The translations under genes and the position numbers were made by a program. Shown one piece after another: positions 1-7,688 of a DNA stretch of 21,794 nucleotides. The notes beneath the pieces were generated by a model, which was not told the DNA's origin, did not search any database, and saw only the letters and a list, made by a program, of their open reading frames with translations. Position 1 is the first letter of the stretch. Every line of letters starts with the position of its first letter. Source of the DNA: Clostridia bacterium (GTDB lineage: Bacteria > Bacillota_A > Clostridia > Christensenellales > Aristaeellaceae); assembly GCA_017397695.1 (NCBI GenBank), contig JAFQIF010000193.1:1-21794 (forward strand), read 5' to 3'.

Positions 1-279
1 CCAACCGGTGGTCACAACGCCGGTGAAGAGGATGTAGTCGACGCCCTGGGTGATGAAGTTGCGCAGAGCCTTGACCTGGTTCTCCTGCTTCTGCTGCGCG
101 TCATCATAGATCATGTCCCAGCCTTCAGCCTCGGCCATGCCGCGCAGGCTGTCGGTGTTGGCGGTACGCCAGTCAGACTCCTGGCCGACCTGGGAGAAGC
201 CGATGGTCAGCGCGGACGCATTGGCGACGCAGCCGATCACGAGCACGAGGGCAAGAGCGAGAGTCAGGAACTTCTTCAT
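1..279 (-). CDS. YtfQ-like sugar ABC transporter substrate-binding protein (N-terminal part, runs off the window)
   Basis: Only the first 93 codons are present, and the frame is open to the window edge. The protein begins with a Lys-Lys n-region and a hydrophobic core. It then has VIGC at residues 14-17, which fits a lipobox, so it is probably a lipid-anchored binding protein. The mature start, LTIGFSQVGQESDWR, followed by QQKQENQVKALRNFITQGVD, closely resembles the start of E. coli YtfQ, the galactofuranose-binding protein of the pentose/hexose ABC importer family. Its role would be extracytoplasmic capture of a sugar for an importer encoded beyond the left edge. The start is fixed by AGGAGG at 286-292 on the minus strand. 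The family is fairly certain; the exact sugar is not. Confidence 0.85.
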   Translation of the reverse strand, partial: MKKFLTLALALVLVIGCVANASALTIGFSQVGQESDWRTANTDSLRGMAEAEGWDMIYDDAQQKQENQVKALRNFITQGVDYILFTGVVTTGW

Positions 280-318
280 AGATTTGCCTCCTATTCTGTT
301 TTAGAGTTCCGATTGCTT

Positions 319-341
319 GCAGACAAAATCGTCATGTCTGC
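319..341. repeat. Inverted repeat in the leader of the YtfQ-like gene
   Basis: The arms GCAGACA and TGTCTGC are perfect 7-base inverted copies around a 9-base spacer. They lie between the predicted minus-strand promoter (354-382) and the ribosome binding site at 286-292, just downstream of the expected transcription start. That is a position where a repressor operator or a leader hairpin would act. A third GTCTG copy lies next to it at 347-351. Function is inferred only from position and symmetry. Confidence 0.35.
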
Positions 342-353
342 TTCTTGTCTGTA

Positions 354-382
354 AGAATACCATATCTTTGACAAAATGACAA
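354..382 (-). promoter_or_regulatory. Sigma-A-type promoter for the YtfQ-like gene
   Basis: On the minus strand, TTGTCA (377-382) is followed after 17 bases by TATTCT (354-359). This is a good match to the -35 and -10 boxes with ideal spacing. It sits about 75 bases before the start codon of the sugar-binding protein gene, with the 319-341 inverted repeat between them. Confidence 0.55.
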
Positions 383-470
383 GGGGATAAATTTTCGAAA
401 CTAGCGAAACTGTCTCTTCAGAACGTTGAAAAAATGTACGGATAATACAAACTGCCGGTTATGTTTGTCA

Positions 471-523
471 GACGATCGTCAAACGGAAAAGCGAACGGGA
501 ATATGGATTGAGCAAATCCATAT
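471..523. promoter_or_regulatory. Two symmetric sites in the divergent intergenic region
   Basis: The 320-base gap between the divergent YtfQ-like and transglutaminase genes contains a perfect 10-base palindrome, GACGATCGTC (471-480). It also contains a perfect 9-base inverted repeat, ATATGGATT / AATCCATAT, with a 5-base loop (501-523). Neither has a T-rich tail, so they do not look like terminators. Both lie upstream of the predicted -10 box at 557-562 and could be regulator-binding sites. Apart from these, the promoters and the 319-341 repeat, nothing else was recognised in 280-599. Confidence 0.35.
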
Positions 524-553
524 AAAAGGAAACTACCGCATGCGGCAAAGGTA

Positions 554-562
554 TGATATAAT
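554..562 (+). promoter_or_regulatory. Extended -10 promoter of the transglutaminase-like gene
   Basis: TGaTATAAT is a perfect -10 hexamer (557-562) with the extended TGn element. No good -35 box lies 17 bases upstream (534-539 reads TACCGC), which is common for extended -10 promoters. Transcription would start about 30 bases before the ATG at 600. Confidence 0.55.
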
Positions 563-599
563 GCTTTTCATCTACATCTGAACCTGGAGGGATACGACG

Positions 600-1976
600 A
601 TGGATATTGAAATGCACGTAAACACACTGAGCATGCCCCTGCCTGAGGATATCATGAAGAGGAAGTGGGCAGGCGATCTGGAAGGCGCGGTAAAGGCGAT
701 CGATATGCGCCTTGAGGGCGAGCTGCCCGACATGCTGCGCGCGCGCCTTGTATGCGAGAAGGAGCGCATCCGCCGTCTGCCCACGCAGTATCCCTGGAAC
801 CGCGCGCAGGCGATCGAAAAGCTGCGCGAGCTGATCCATGTGGATGTGAGCGAAGAGGAATTCGACCGCCTGGAGTTGACCGGTTATGTCGATTTCATCT
901 ATTTGAACGGAGAGAAGCGCTACTTTGTGCGCTTCCATCGCAGCATGCTTAAAAACGGTATGCTTGCGCATCTGACGGGAGAAAAGCAGAATCCCGACCG
1001 TCCGTATCTGGACGGTATGATTCAAGAGATTGAGGAGAAAGGCGAGATGAAGCGCCGCATTACGCTCAAAGCCAGCCTGTACGTGGACAAGGATGCCTTT
1101 GAGCCGGGCGAGTATCTGGCGCATCTTCCGTTCCCTCTGGAGGACGCCCAGCAGAGCGAAGTGCAGCTTCTGGCCGGCGATCCGGATGGAATCGGTGCGG
1201 CAAAAGCCCCGGCGCGCACAGCCTATTGGAAGCGCACGCTCAGCCAGTGGCGCCCCTTCGATGCAGCGTACAGCTATGTGAGCCATATCCGCTATGCCGA
1301 TCCGCTGCATGCGCCTGCGCCTCAGGCGCCGCTGTATGCCGCCTGCACCGAACCGACGGCTGAGGACCTTGGCGAGCGAGGCGCGTATCTGCGCTTCACG
1401 CCCTATATGAAGAACCTCGCACATGTCCTGACCGACGGCGAGCAGACGGATGTGATGAAGGCCTGGCGCATTTATGAGTTTATCACCACGAAGGTGAATT
1501 ACTCCTTTATGCGCGATTACTTCCAGTTTGATGACCATGGCGAGTACTGCGCAGTCAACCTCAAGGGCGACTGCGGACTGCAGGCGCTGGCGATGATCGT
1601 GCTGTGCCGCATTGCAGGCATTCCGGCGCGCTGGCAGAGCGGTATGTCCATCGATGAGGACTATATCGGCAGCCACGACTGGGTGCAGTTCTATCTCAAA
1701 GGTTGGGGCTGGCTTTTTGCGGATCCCAGCTATGGCGGCAGCGCCTTCCGTGCAGGCAGCACGAAGCGCCATCAGTTCTACTTCGGCAATCTGGATCCCA
1801 TGCGCATGGCGGCGACCAGCGTTTATCAGGGAGAGATGGAGCCGAAAAAGCAACAGCTGCGCGTCGATCCTTTTGACAGCCAGAGCGGCGAGATTGAGCG
1901 CACGGGCGCGGCGTATCCCTTTACCATGCGCCAGCTGGACTGTGATGTGGATATGATTTCCGTAGAAAACCTGTAA
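600..1976 (+). CDS. Transglutaminase-like domain protein
   Basis: This is a 458-residue protein without a signal peptide or membrane segments, so it is probably cytoplasmic. The C-terminal half carries the papain-like transglutaminase-core triad: Cys325 in LKGDCGLQALA, His359 in GSHDWVQFYL and Asp375 in FADPSYGG, in the usual order and spacing. In bacteria this fold is mostly used for protease, peptidase or amidase chemistry rather than cross-linking. The first 270 or so residues match nothing I recognise; residues 60-125 are rich in charged residues. The start is supported by GGAGGG at 586-591 and an extended -10 promoter just upstream. It lies directly before the peptide importer operon but has its own promoter, and a second promoter follows it. 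A role in cleaving imported peptides is only a guess from position. The substrate is unknown. Confidence 0.8.
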   Translation: MDIEMHVNTLSMPLPEDIMKRKWAGDLEGAVKAIDMRLEGELPDMLRARLVCEKERIRRLPTQYPWNRAQAIEKLRELIHVDVSEEEFDRLELTGYVDFIYLNGEKRYFVRFHRSMLKNGMLAHLTGEKQNPDRPYLDGMIQEIEEKGEMKRRITLKASLYVDKDAFEPGEYLAHLPFPLEDAQQSEVQLLAGDPDGIGAAKAPARTAYWKRTLSQWRPFDAAYSYVSHIRYADPLHAPAPQAPLYAACTEPTAEDLGERGAYLRFTPYMKNLAHVLTDGEQTDVMKAWRIYEFITTKVNYSFMRDYFQFDDHGEYCAVNLKGDCGLQALAMIVLCRIAGIPARWQSGMSIDEDYIGSHDWVQFYLKGWGWLFADPSYGGSAFRAGSTKRHQFYFGNLDPMRMAATSVYQGEMEPKKQQLRVDPFDSQSGEIERTGAAYPFTMRQLDCDVDMISVENL

Positions 1977-2045
1977 AGAGAATTCTCTTGAGCCGATTTG
2001 TGCATTTTTGTTTATGCAAATGACAGGCTGCACTTTGTTTCAGAG

Positions 2046-2055
2046 AAAACGTTTT
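2046..2055. promoter_or_regulatory. Possible LacI/CcpA-type operator upstream of oppA
   Basis: AAAACGTTTT is a perfect 10-base palindrome with the central CG typical of LacI-family and cre sites. Its flanks (GAG on the left, GTG on the right) only partly extend the symmetry and do not give a full cre consensus. It lies 30 bases upstream of the predicted -35 box of the oppA promoter. The site is seen; its function is inferred. Confidence 0.35.
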
Positions 2056-2085
2056 GTGAAAAATGAAATTTATCCGAGGGAAAGA

Positions 2086-2114
2086 TTGCATTTTTTGCCA
2101 AGGTATGCTATTGT
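2086..2114 (+). promoter_or_regulatory. Promoter of the opp operon
   Basis: TTGCAT (2086-2091) and TATTGT (2109-2114) are separated by exactly 17 bases, and TGC just before the -10 gives an extended -10 element. Transcription would start about 45 bases before the oppA ATG. This is the only convincing promoter before the importer genes. Confidence 0.6.
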
Positions 2115-2164
2115 AGCACAATACCAGCTTTTTAAGCTGGACAATCTGAAAAGGGGGAAATCAC

Positions 2165-4024
2165 ATGAAGAAAATGATGGCTTTTGTGCTGTGCCTGGCG
2201 ATCGCTATGAGCATGGCCATCATGCCTGCTGCTGCGGACAATGCGTACCGCACGCTGTATTCCGGTGAATTCACTTCGCTCAACTATCTGACCACCGCGA
2301 CCACCAACGAGTTCGCGATGGCCGCCAACGTCATCGATACCCTGGTCGAGTACGACAAGTACGGCCAGGTGCAGCCGTCTCTGGCCGAGAGCTGGGAGTA
2401 TGACGAGGCGAACCTGACCTACACCTTCAAGCTCCGTGAAGATGCGACCTGGGTGAAGGCAGACGGCAGTGAGTATGCCAAGGTGACCGCCCATGACTTC
2501 GTGACCGCTGCGAAGTACATTCTGGACGCTGCCAACGCTTCCTCTACCGCCAACATCTTCTACTCCGTCATCGAGGGCGCCGAGGCCTATTATCTGGGCA
2601 CCAGCACCCCGGAAGAGGGCGCCGAGCCCTATCCGGTGATGGACTTTGAGACTGTCGGCGTGAAGGCGCTGGACGACTACACCCTGCAGTACACGCTGGT
2701 GGAGCCGGTCCCGTACTTCCTGTCCATGGTGACCTACGTCTGCTTCATGCCGGTCAATGCTGACTTCCTCGCCGAAAAGGGCGCGGACTTCGGCGTAGCC
2801 ACCAGCAACGAGAACCTGCTCTACAACGGCGCCTACGTGCTCTCCACCTTCGAGCCGCAGCAGAAGCGCGTTTATACCAAGAACGCCGCTAACTGGGACG
2901 CCGAGAACGTGCTGATCGAGACCATCGAGCAGACCTACAACAAGGAATCCACCACCATCTCTCCTGAGCTGTACAAGCGCGGCGACATCGATGATGCGTC
3001 CATCGACTCCACCATCGCTGCCGAGTGGCTGTCCGATCCGGCGACCGCCGATCTGATCCACCCGGTCCGTCAGAGCGGTTTCTACACCTACTTCTATGCG
3101 TTCAACTTCGATCCGCAGTTCGAGGCCGAGTATGAGCCGGAGAACTGGAAGATCGCCGTGAACAACGAGAACTTCCGCAAGTCCATCTACGCCGGTCTGG
3201 ACCGCGTCAAGGCGATGCTCGTCACCGACCCGGACAACCCCGAAGCGCTGATGTTCAACACTGTGACCCCGCCGGAGTTCGTCTCCATCGACGGTGTGGA
3301 CTACACCGAGATGGGCGCCCTGGCTGCGATCACCGAGCTGGGCGTGGATACCTTCAACGAGGAGGCTGCCCTGGCTTACAAGGCCGCCGCTGTTGAGGAG
3401 CTCAAGGCTGCGGGCGCGACCCTGCCGGTCAAGATTCTGATGAGCTACAACCCGAACACCACCGGCTGGGCCGAGGAGTGCGTGGTTGTGGAGCAGCAGC
3501 TCGAAGGCCTGCTGGGCACCGACTACATCGATATCATGATCGAGGCCGGCCCGTCTTCCGGCTTCCTGGCCGAGGTTCGCCGCTCCGGCAAGTATGCGCT
3601 GCTCAAGTGCAACTGGGGCCCGGACTACGCCGACCCGAACACCTACACCGATCCCTTCTATGACGGCACCTACAACTGGCCGGAGAAGGCGACTGAGTAC
3701 AACGATGAGAACGGCAACAGCATCTACTACAACATGGTCGACGCTGCCCGTGCGATCACCAATGATATGACCGCCCGCTACGAGGCTTACACCGAAGCCG
3801 AGGCGTTCCTGATCGAGAAGGCGTTCATCATCCCGTTCGGCTACGGCAACGGCGGCTATACCGCTTCCCGCCTCAACCCGTTCGAGAGCCAGTTCGCGCC
3901 GTTCGGCATTTCCAACGAGCGCTATAAGGGCCAGACCCTGCTGGAGAAGCCGATGAATACCGACGAGTACTTCGACGCTTATGACAAGTGGGAAGAGGAG
4001 CGCGCGGCGCTGGCCGGCGAGTAA
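2165..4024 (+). CDS. oppA: Peptide ABC transporter substrate-binding protein (family 5)
   Basis: This 619-residue protein is the extracytoplasmic receptor of the peptide importer encoded downstream. It belongs to the SBP_bac_5 family. Diagnostic N-lobe features are LAESWEYDEANLTYTFKLRE near residues 73-92, then a DFVTAAKYIL stretch. Its size is somewhat larger than the usual 530-600 residues. A Lys-Lys n-region and hydrophobic core end at AAA-DN near residue 24. This fits signal peptidase I cleavage, and no lipobox cysteine is present, which is unusual for a monoderm Firmicute. The ribosome site AAGGGGG precedes the ATG closely. The codons are strongly biased to C- and G-ending forms compared with neighbours, consistent with high expression. 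The substrate could be oligopeptides or murein peptides. The family is near certain; the ligand is inferred from neighbours only. Confidence 0.92.
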   Translation: MKKMMAFVLCLAIAMSMAIMPAAADNAYRTLYSGEFTSLNYLTTATTNEFAMAANVIDTLVEYDKYGQVQPSLAESWEYDEANLTYTFKLREDATWVKADGSEYAKVTAHDFVTAAKYILDAANASSTANIFYSVIEGAEAYYLGTSTPEEGAEPYPVMDFETVGVKALDDYTLQYTLVEPVPYFLSMVTYVCFMPVNADFLAEKGADFGVATSNENLLYNGAYVLSTFEPQQKRVYTKNAANWDAENVLIETIEQTYNKESTTISPELYKRGDIDDASIDSTIAAEWLSDPATADLIHPVRQSGFYTYFYAFNFDPQFEAEYEPENWKIAVNNENFRKSIYAGLDRVKAMLVTDPDNPEALMFNTVTPPEFVSIDGVDYTEMGALAAITELGVDTFNEEAALAYKAAAVEELKAAGATLPVKILMSYNPNTTGWAEECVVVEQQLEGLLGTDYIDIMIEAGPSSGFLAEVRRSGKYALLKCNWGPDYADPNTYTDPFYDGTYNWPEKATEYNDENGNSIYYNMVDAARAITNDMTARYEAYTEAEAFLIEKAFIIPFGYGNGGYTASRLNPFESQFAPFGISNERYKGQTLLEKPMNTDEYFDAYDKWEEERAALAGE

Positions 4025-4054
4025 TCGCTTTTCCTGACTGAATTCCCATACGGT

Positions 4055-4110
4055 CGATTGCAGTTCGCCCGGACGGCGCCAAAGCGCCGTCCGGGTTATC
4101 GTTGCAATCG
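4055..4110 (+). terminator. Two-tier stem-loop between oppA and oppB
   Basis: The inner stem, CCCGGACGGCGC (4068-4079) against GCGCCGTCCGGG (4084-4095), is a perfect 12-pair helix with a CAAA loop. An outer stem, CGATTGCA (4055-4062) against TGCAATCG (4103-4110), encloses it. The tail TTATCGTT is a poor T-tract. It therefore probably acts as a leaky terminator or as a 3' stabiliser of the oppA message. Either would give more binding protein than permease, as is common for ABC importers. The remaining 135 bases before oppB show no clear promoter. Confidence 0.7.
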
Positions 4111-4245
4111 GGCGAAATGGCTTTTTCTCCAGAAAAGCGCAGTTAGGCGCGGAAAAATCAAGGTGTTCTGAAGAAAAAGCGATTCCGCTCCATCGCGGCG
4201 ATTGCGTGCTGGCAGTGTGTTTTTGTAGTAAAGGTGTGAAAGAAG

Positions 4246-5187
4246 ATGCTGAAATACTCTCTGAAAAGACTGACCTCTTCGTTTCTGACGCTGCTGATCA
4301 TCATTACGGTGGTCTTTGTTCTGCTGCGCCAGATGCCGATCGAGGGCTACTTTGATAACTTTGAAAAGGCCGACGAAGCCATGATTCAGGCCAAGCTCAA
4401 TCAGCTGGGCCTCAACGATCCCATTCCCGTGCAGCTGTGGAATTTCCTCAAGGATCTGACGCATGGTGATCTGGGCACCTCCGCCCGCTACAGCGTAGGC
4501 GCGCCGATTGCCGATATCGTCGTCAAGAAGGCGCCGCTGTCTGCCAAGATTGGCGTGCTGTCCATGGGCCTTGCGCTGCTTCTGGGCATCCCGCTGGGCG
4601 CTGCCATGGCACGCGGCAAGGGAAAATTCTGGGATAAGTTCGGTACGGTGTTCATCGTGTTCATCAATGCCGTTCCGGCTGCAGTCTATCACATCTTCAT
4701 TCAGCTTTACGGCACCAGCTTCCTGGGCATTCCCATGCTCTTTGACGAGCATAACCTGATGACCTGGATTCTGCCGGTGTTCTCCATGTCCCTGGGCAAT
4801 ACGGCGTACTATGCGATGTGGCTGCGCCGCTACATGGTCGACGAGATGAACAAGGACTATGTGCGTCTGGCGCGCGCCAAGGGCGTTTCCGGTCAGGATA
4901 TCATGATGAAGCACGTGCTGCGTAATGCGTTCGTGCCGATGATCCAGTACATTCCGACTTCCCTGCTCTATACGGTCTGCGGTTCCATCTACATCGAATC
5001 GCTCTATTCCATTCCGGGCATGGGCGGTCTTCTGGTGGATGTCATCGGCCGTCAGGATAACCCGATGGTTCAGGCCATCGTCATGATCTACAGCTGTATC
5101 GGTATCGTGGGCCTGCTCCTGGGCGATCTGCTCATGGGCGTCATCGATCCGCGCATCAGCTTTGTGAAGAAGGAAGGTGCGCGCTGA
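4246..5187 (+). CDS. oppB: Peptide ABC transporter permease OppB/DppB
   Basis: The first membrane permease of the peptide importer has 313 residues, the usual family length. An N-terminal helix (about 11-28) is followed by an extracytoplasmic segment, then about five more helices. The ATPase-contacting EAA-type loop is at residues 204-231, with DYVRLARAKGVSG followed by HVLRNAFVP, as expected for OppB. GMGGLLVDVIGRQD near residue 258 is also typical. It pairs with OppC to form the channel. The ribosome site is weak (AAAGAAG region). oppC begins two bases after its stop codon, so the two are translationally linked. Confidence 0.93.
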   Translation: MLKYSLKRLTSSFLTLLIIITVVFVLLRQMPIEGYFDNFEKADEAMIQAKLNQLGLNDPIPVQLWNFLKDLTHGDLGTSARYSVGAPIADIVVKKAPLSAKIGVLSMGLALLLGIPLGAAMARGKGKFWDKFGTVFIVFINAVPAAVYHIFIQLYGTSFLGIPMLFDEHNLMTWILPVFSMSLGNTAYYAMWLRRYMVDEMNKDYVRLARAKGVSGQDIMMKHVLRNAFVPMIQYIPTSLLYTVCGSIYIESLYSIPGMGGLLVDVIGRQDNPMVQAIVMIYSCIGIVGLLLGDLLMGVIDPRISFVKKEGAR

Positions 5188-5188
5188 T

Positions 5189-6625
5189 ATGCTGAGCATC
5201 AAGGATACGAAAGCCAAAAAGCTGGAAGCTGCGCTCGAGGAAAAGCTCAGGGCCGAGCTGAGCGCGCCGCAGGAAGCGGTCAACGAAGACGAACTGTTCG
5301 TGCTTGCCGATTACGATGAAGCTGCTGGCGAGAAGACCGGTTACTCCAACTATTCCTACTGGCGCTCCACGTTCAAGGTCTTTTTCAAGAATAAGGTTGC
5401 CGTCTTCCTTCTGTGCGTGCTGGCTGCGCTTCTGGTTTTTACGTTCATCCAACCGCATATGCCGGGGCAGTATCCGGCCAACCTGATTAACAATAATCCG
5501 CAGACCGGCAAGCAGCTCTCCAATGTGCCGCCGAGTTTTACCACCGTCATGGTGAGCGCGCCTGCCGGCACCGAGCTCAATGCTGCTCCGCTGAAGAATG
5601 CTGATGGCTGGTACGCCGTGGATAACGTGGTGGAGAGCCTGAAAGCGCGTACCAAGTTCGATCTCGTCGAGTACGGTGAGGAATGGTGCAAAATCGAGTA
5701 CAAGGGCAAGACGGGCTACGTCAAGAACAATTTCCAGACGAAGCTTAAGCTGCCGGATGATCCGACTGCCGTGCCCTATGAGAGCCGCTCCAACTTCAAG
5801 CTTGAGATGTACATGCAGCCGGTGGATTACACCAACAACGGTACGTCGCTGTATGTGGAGGAGAGCTTCCTGACGATCGGCGAGGATGGCACGGCTGCAG
5901 CCAATGCCGACGCGCCGCTGCGCGTGCTGCCCAGTGAGCAGGCCTTCTGGTTCGGTACCAATAACATCGGCCAGGATCTGTGGTCCCGCGTGTGGAGCGG
6001 CACCAGAACGAGCCTTGCCATCGGCTTTATCGTCGCTTTCTTTGAGGCGATTATCGGCATCACGGTGGGCGTTCTCTGGGGCTACGTGAGAAAGCTCGAC
6101 CGCATCCTCACCGAGGTTTATAACGTGCTGGACAATATCCCCAACACGATCATCCTGATTCTGATTTCCTACATCCTGCGGCCGGGCTTCGGCACGCTGG
6201 TATTTGCGATGTGCCTGACCTGTTGGCTGGGTATGGCGCGCTTTATCCGCAATCAGATCGTCATCATCCGCGACCGCGATTATAATCTGGCCTCCCGCTG
6301 CCTGGGTACCGGTACCGCGCGCATCATCATGAAGAACCTGCTGCCTTATCTGGTGTCGGTCATCATGCTGCGCCTGGCGCTGTCCATCCCGGCTGCAATC
6401 GGCAACGAGGTGTTTATCACCTATATCGGCCTGGGTCTGCCGGTGGATATGCCGTCCCTGGGCAATCTGATCAATGAAGGACGCAAGCTCGTCACCTCTG
6501 AGACGCTGCGCTATCAGCTCATCTTCCCGGCGATCGTGCTGTCCATCGTAACCATTTCCTTCTATATTATCGGCAATGCTTTTGCAGACGCTGCTGATCC
6601 CAAAAACCATATGTACAAGTCCTAA
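5189..6625 (+). CDS. oppC: Peptide ABC transporter permease OppC with inserted SH3b-like domain
   Basis: The second permease is far longer than usual (478 residues against about 300). Residues 1-65 are a charged cytoplasmic tail and 66-88 form the first membrane helix. The normal OppC loop starts (ANLINNNPQTG...NVPPS, 97-116) and resumes at FGTNNIGQDLWSRV (255-268). Between them is an insertion of about 137 residues. Its first half (about 117-185) looks like a bacterial SH3 domain, ending in WCKIEYKGKTGYVKNNF. The second half (186-253) is unassigned. The permease core follows, with the EAA loop at about 362-390 (DRDYNLASRCLGTGTARII). I chose the ATG at 5189, two bases after the oppB stop, because AGGAAGG (5171-5177) is well spaced for it. 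An in-frame GTG at 5177 overlaps that ribosome site. The insert would face outward, towards the wall. Confidence 0.9.
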   Translation: MLSIKDTKAKKLEAALEEKLRAELSAPQEAVNEDELFVLADYDEAAGEKTGYSNYSYWRSTFKVFFKNKVAVFLLCVLAALLVFTFIQPHMPGQYPANLINNNPQTGKQLSNVPPSFTTVMVSAPAGTELNAAPLKNADGWYAVDNVVESLKARTKFDLVEYGEEWCKIEYKGKTGYVKNNFQTKLKLPDDPTAVPYESRSNFKLEMYMQPVDYTNNGTSLYVEESFLTIGEDGTAAANADAPLRVLPSEQAFWFGTNNIGQDLWSRVWSGTRTSLAIGFIVAFFEAIIGITVGVLWGYVRKLDRILTEVYNVLDNIPNTIILILISYILRPGFGTLVFAMCLTCWLGMARFIRNQIVIIRDRDYNLASRCLGTGTARIIMKNLLPYLVSVIMLRLALSIPAAIGNEVFITYIGLGLPVDMPSLGNLINEGRKLVTSETLRYQLIFPAIVLSIVTISFYIIGNAFADAADPKNHMYKS

Positions 6626-6641
6626 AGGAGGCTGAATCGAC

Positions 6642-7688
6642 ATGGAAGAAAGAGAGACCGTTCTTTCGGTCCGCGATCTCAACATCAAGTTCAGCCTGCG
6701 CGGCCGTACGCTGCATGCCATCCGCGATGTATCGCTGGATCTGCACAAGGGCGAGAGCCTGGCGATCGTCGGTGAGTCCGGCTCGGGCAAGTCGGTTTTC
6801 GTCAAGAGCTTCATGGGTCTGCTGGACGCCAACGGTTGGGTGGACAGCGGCGAGATCCTCTACAATGGCGAGGATTTGACAAAATACACCACGGAGAAGC
6901 AGTGGCTGGGTATCCGCGGCAAGCAGATTGCCATGGTGCTGCAGGATCCGATGACCAGCCTGAACCCGCTCAAAACCATCGGCGCGCAGATCATGGAAGC
7001 CATTGAGCTTCATCAGGGCCTGCGCGGCGAGGCGGCACGCAAGGAGATGCTCTCCGTCCTCGTGGATGTGGGCATTACCGATCCGGAGCGCCGCGCCAAG
7101 CAGTATCCGCACGAGTTCTCCGGCGGCATGCGCCAGCGCGTGGTGATCGCCATTGCCGTGGCCTGCCGTCCGCAGATTCTCATCTGCGACGAGCCGACGA
7201 CTGCGCTGGATGTGACCATTCAGGCTCAGATCCTGGGTCTGATTCGTGCGCTCAAGGAAAAATACAACTTGACTACCGTCTATATCACGCATGACCTTGG
7301 CGTCGTTGCCAATGTGGCGGATCGTATTGCGGTTATGTATGCGGGCGATATCGTGGAGATTGGCCTGTGCGAGGAGGTCTTCTACGATCCCAAGCATCCT
7401 TATACCTGGGCACTGCTCAGCTCCCTGCCGCAGCTGGGCGTAAAGGGCGAGCCGCTCTATTCTATCCACGGCACACCGCCCAATCTTTTCAATGAGGTGA
7501 AGGGAGATGCCTTCGCCCCGCGTAACCCGCAGGCGCTCAAGATCGATTTTGTCAAGCGCCCACCGTACTTTGAAGTTTCTCCCACGCATAAAGCGCGCAC
7601 CTGGCTGCTCGATCCGCGCGCGCCGAAGATTGAGCCGCCGGAGGCTGTACGCAAGCTGGCAACGGAAGGAGTGAAGGGTTATGCCTGA
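6642..7688 (+). CDS. oppD: Peptide ABC transporter ATPase OppD/DppD
   Basis: This is one of two ATPases that power the importer on the cytoplasmic side. It has 348 residues. Seen are Walker A GESGSGKS (44-51), Q-loop Gln101, signature FSGGMRQR (159-166), Walker [13 protein letters not shown] (179-190) and switch His217. The C-terminal oligopeptide-transporter extension starts at HPY (252-254). In this extension the four cysteines that usually bind a [4Fe-4S] cluster are replaced. The GCxF...RCP...IC pattern reads [15 protein letters not shown] (288-302), and the fourth position is also not Cys. Otherwise it is fully conserved and should be active. AAAGGAGG precedes the ATG. Its last 8 bases overlap oppF. 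Confidence 0.95.
   Translation: MEERETVLSVRDLNIKFSLRGRTLHAIRDVSLDLHKGESLAIVGESGSGKSVFVKSFMGLLDANGWVDSGEILYNGEDLTKYTTEKQWLGIRGKQIAMVLQDPMTSLNPLKTIGAQIMEAIELHQGLRGEAARKEMLSVLVDVGITDPERRAKQYPHEFSGGMRQRVVIAIAVACRPQILICDEPTTALDVTIQAQILGLIRALKEKYNLTTVYITHDLGVVANVADRIAVMYAGDIVEIGLCEEVFYDPKHPYTWALLSSLPQLGVKGEPLYSIHGTPPNLFNEVKGDAFAPRNPQALKIDFVKRPPYFEVSPTHKARTWLLDPRAPKIEPPEAVRKLATEGVKGYA

Noticed and set aside
1976..1989. 14-base palindrome AAGAGAATTCTCTT after the transglutaminase gene as a terminator
   Set aside because: The stem is short and AT-rich with no T-tract after it; it may be chance.
468..2033. 521-codon open frame antisense to the transglutaminase-like gene
   Set aside because: It mirrors a clearly conserved gene, has no recognisable domain or ribosome site, and is explained by GC-rich codon bias.
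5177..5188. GTG start for oppC four codons upstream
   Set aside because: It overlaps the Shine-Dalgarno AGGAAGG that properly serves the ATG at 5189.
5156..6832. 558-codon open frame antisense to oppC/oppD
   Set aside because: Spans two real genes on the plus strand and has no domain signature.
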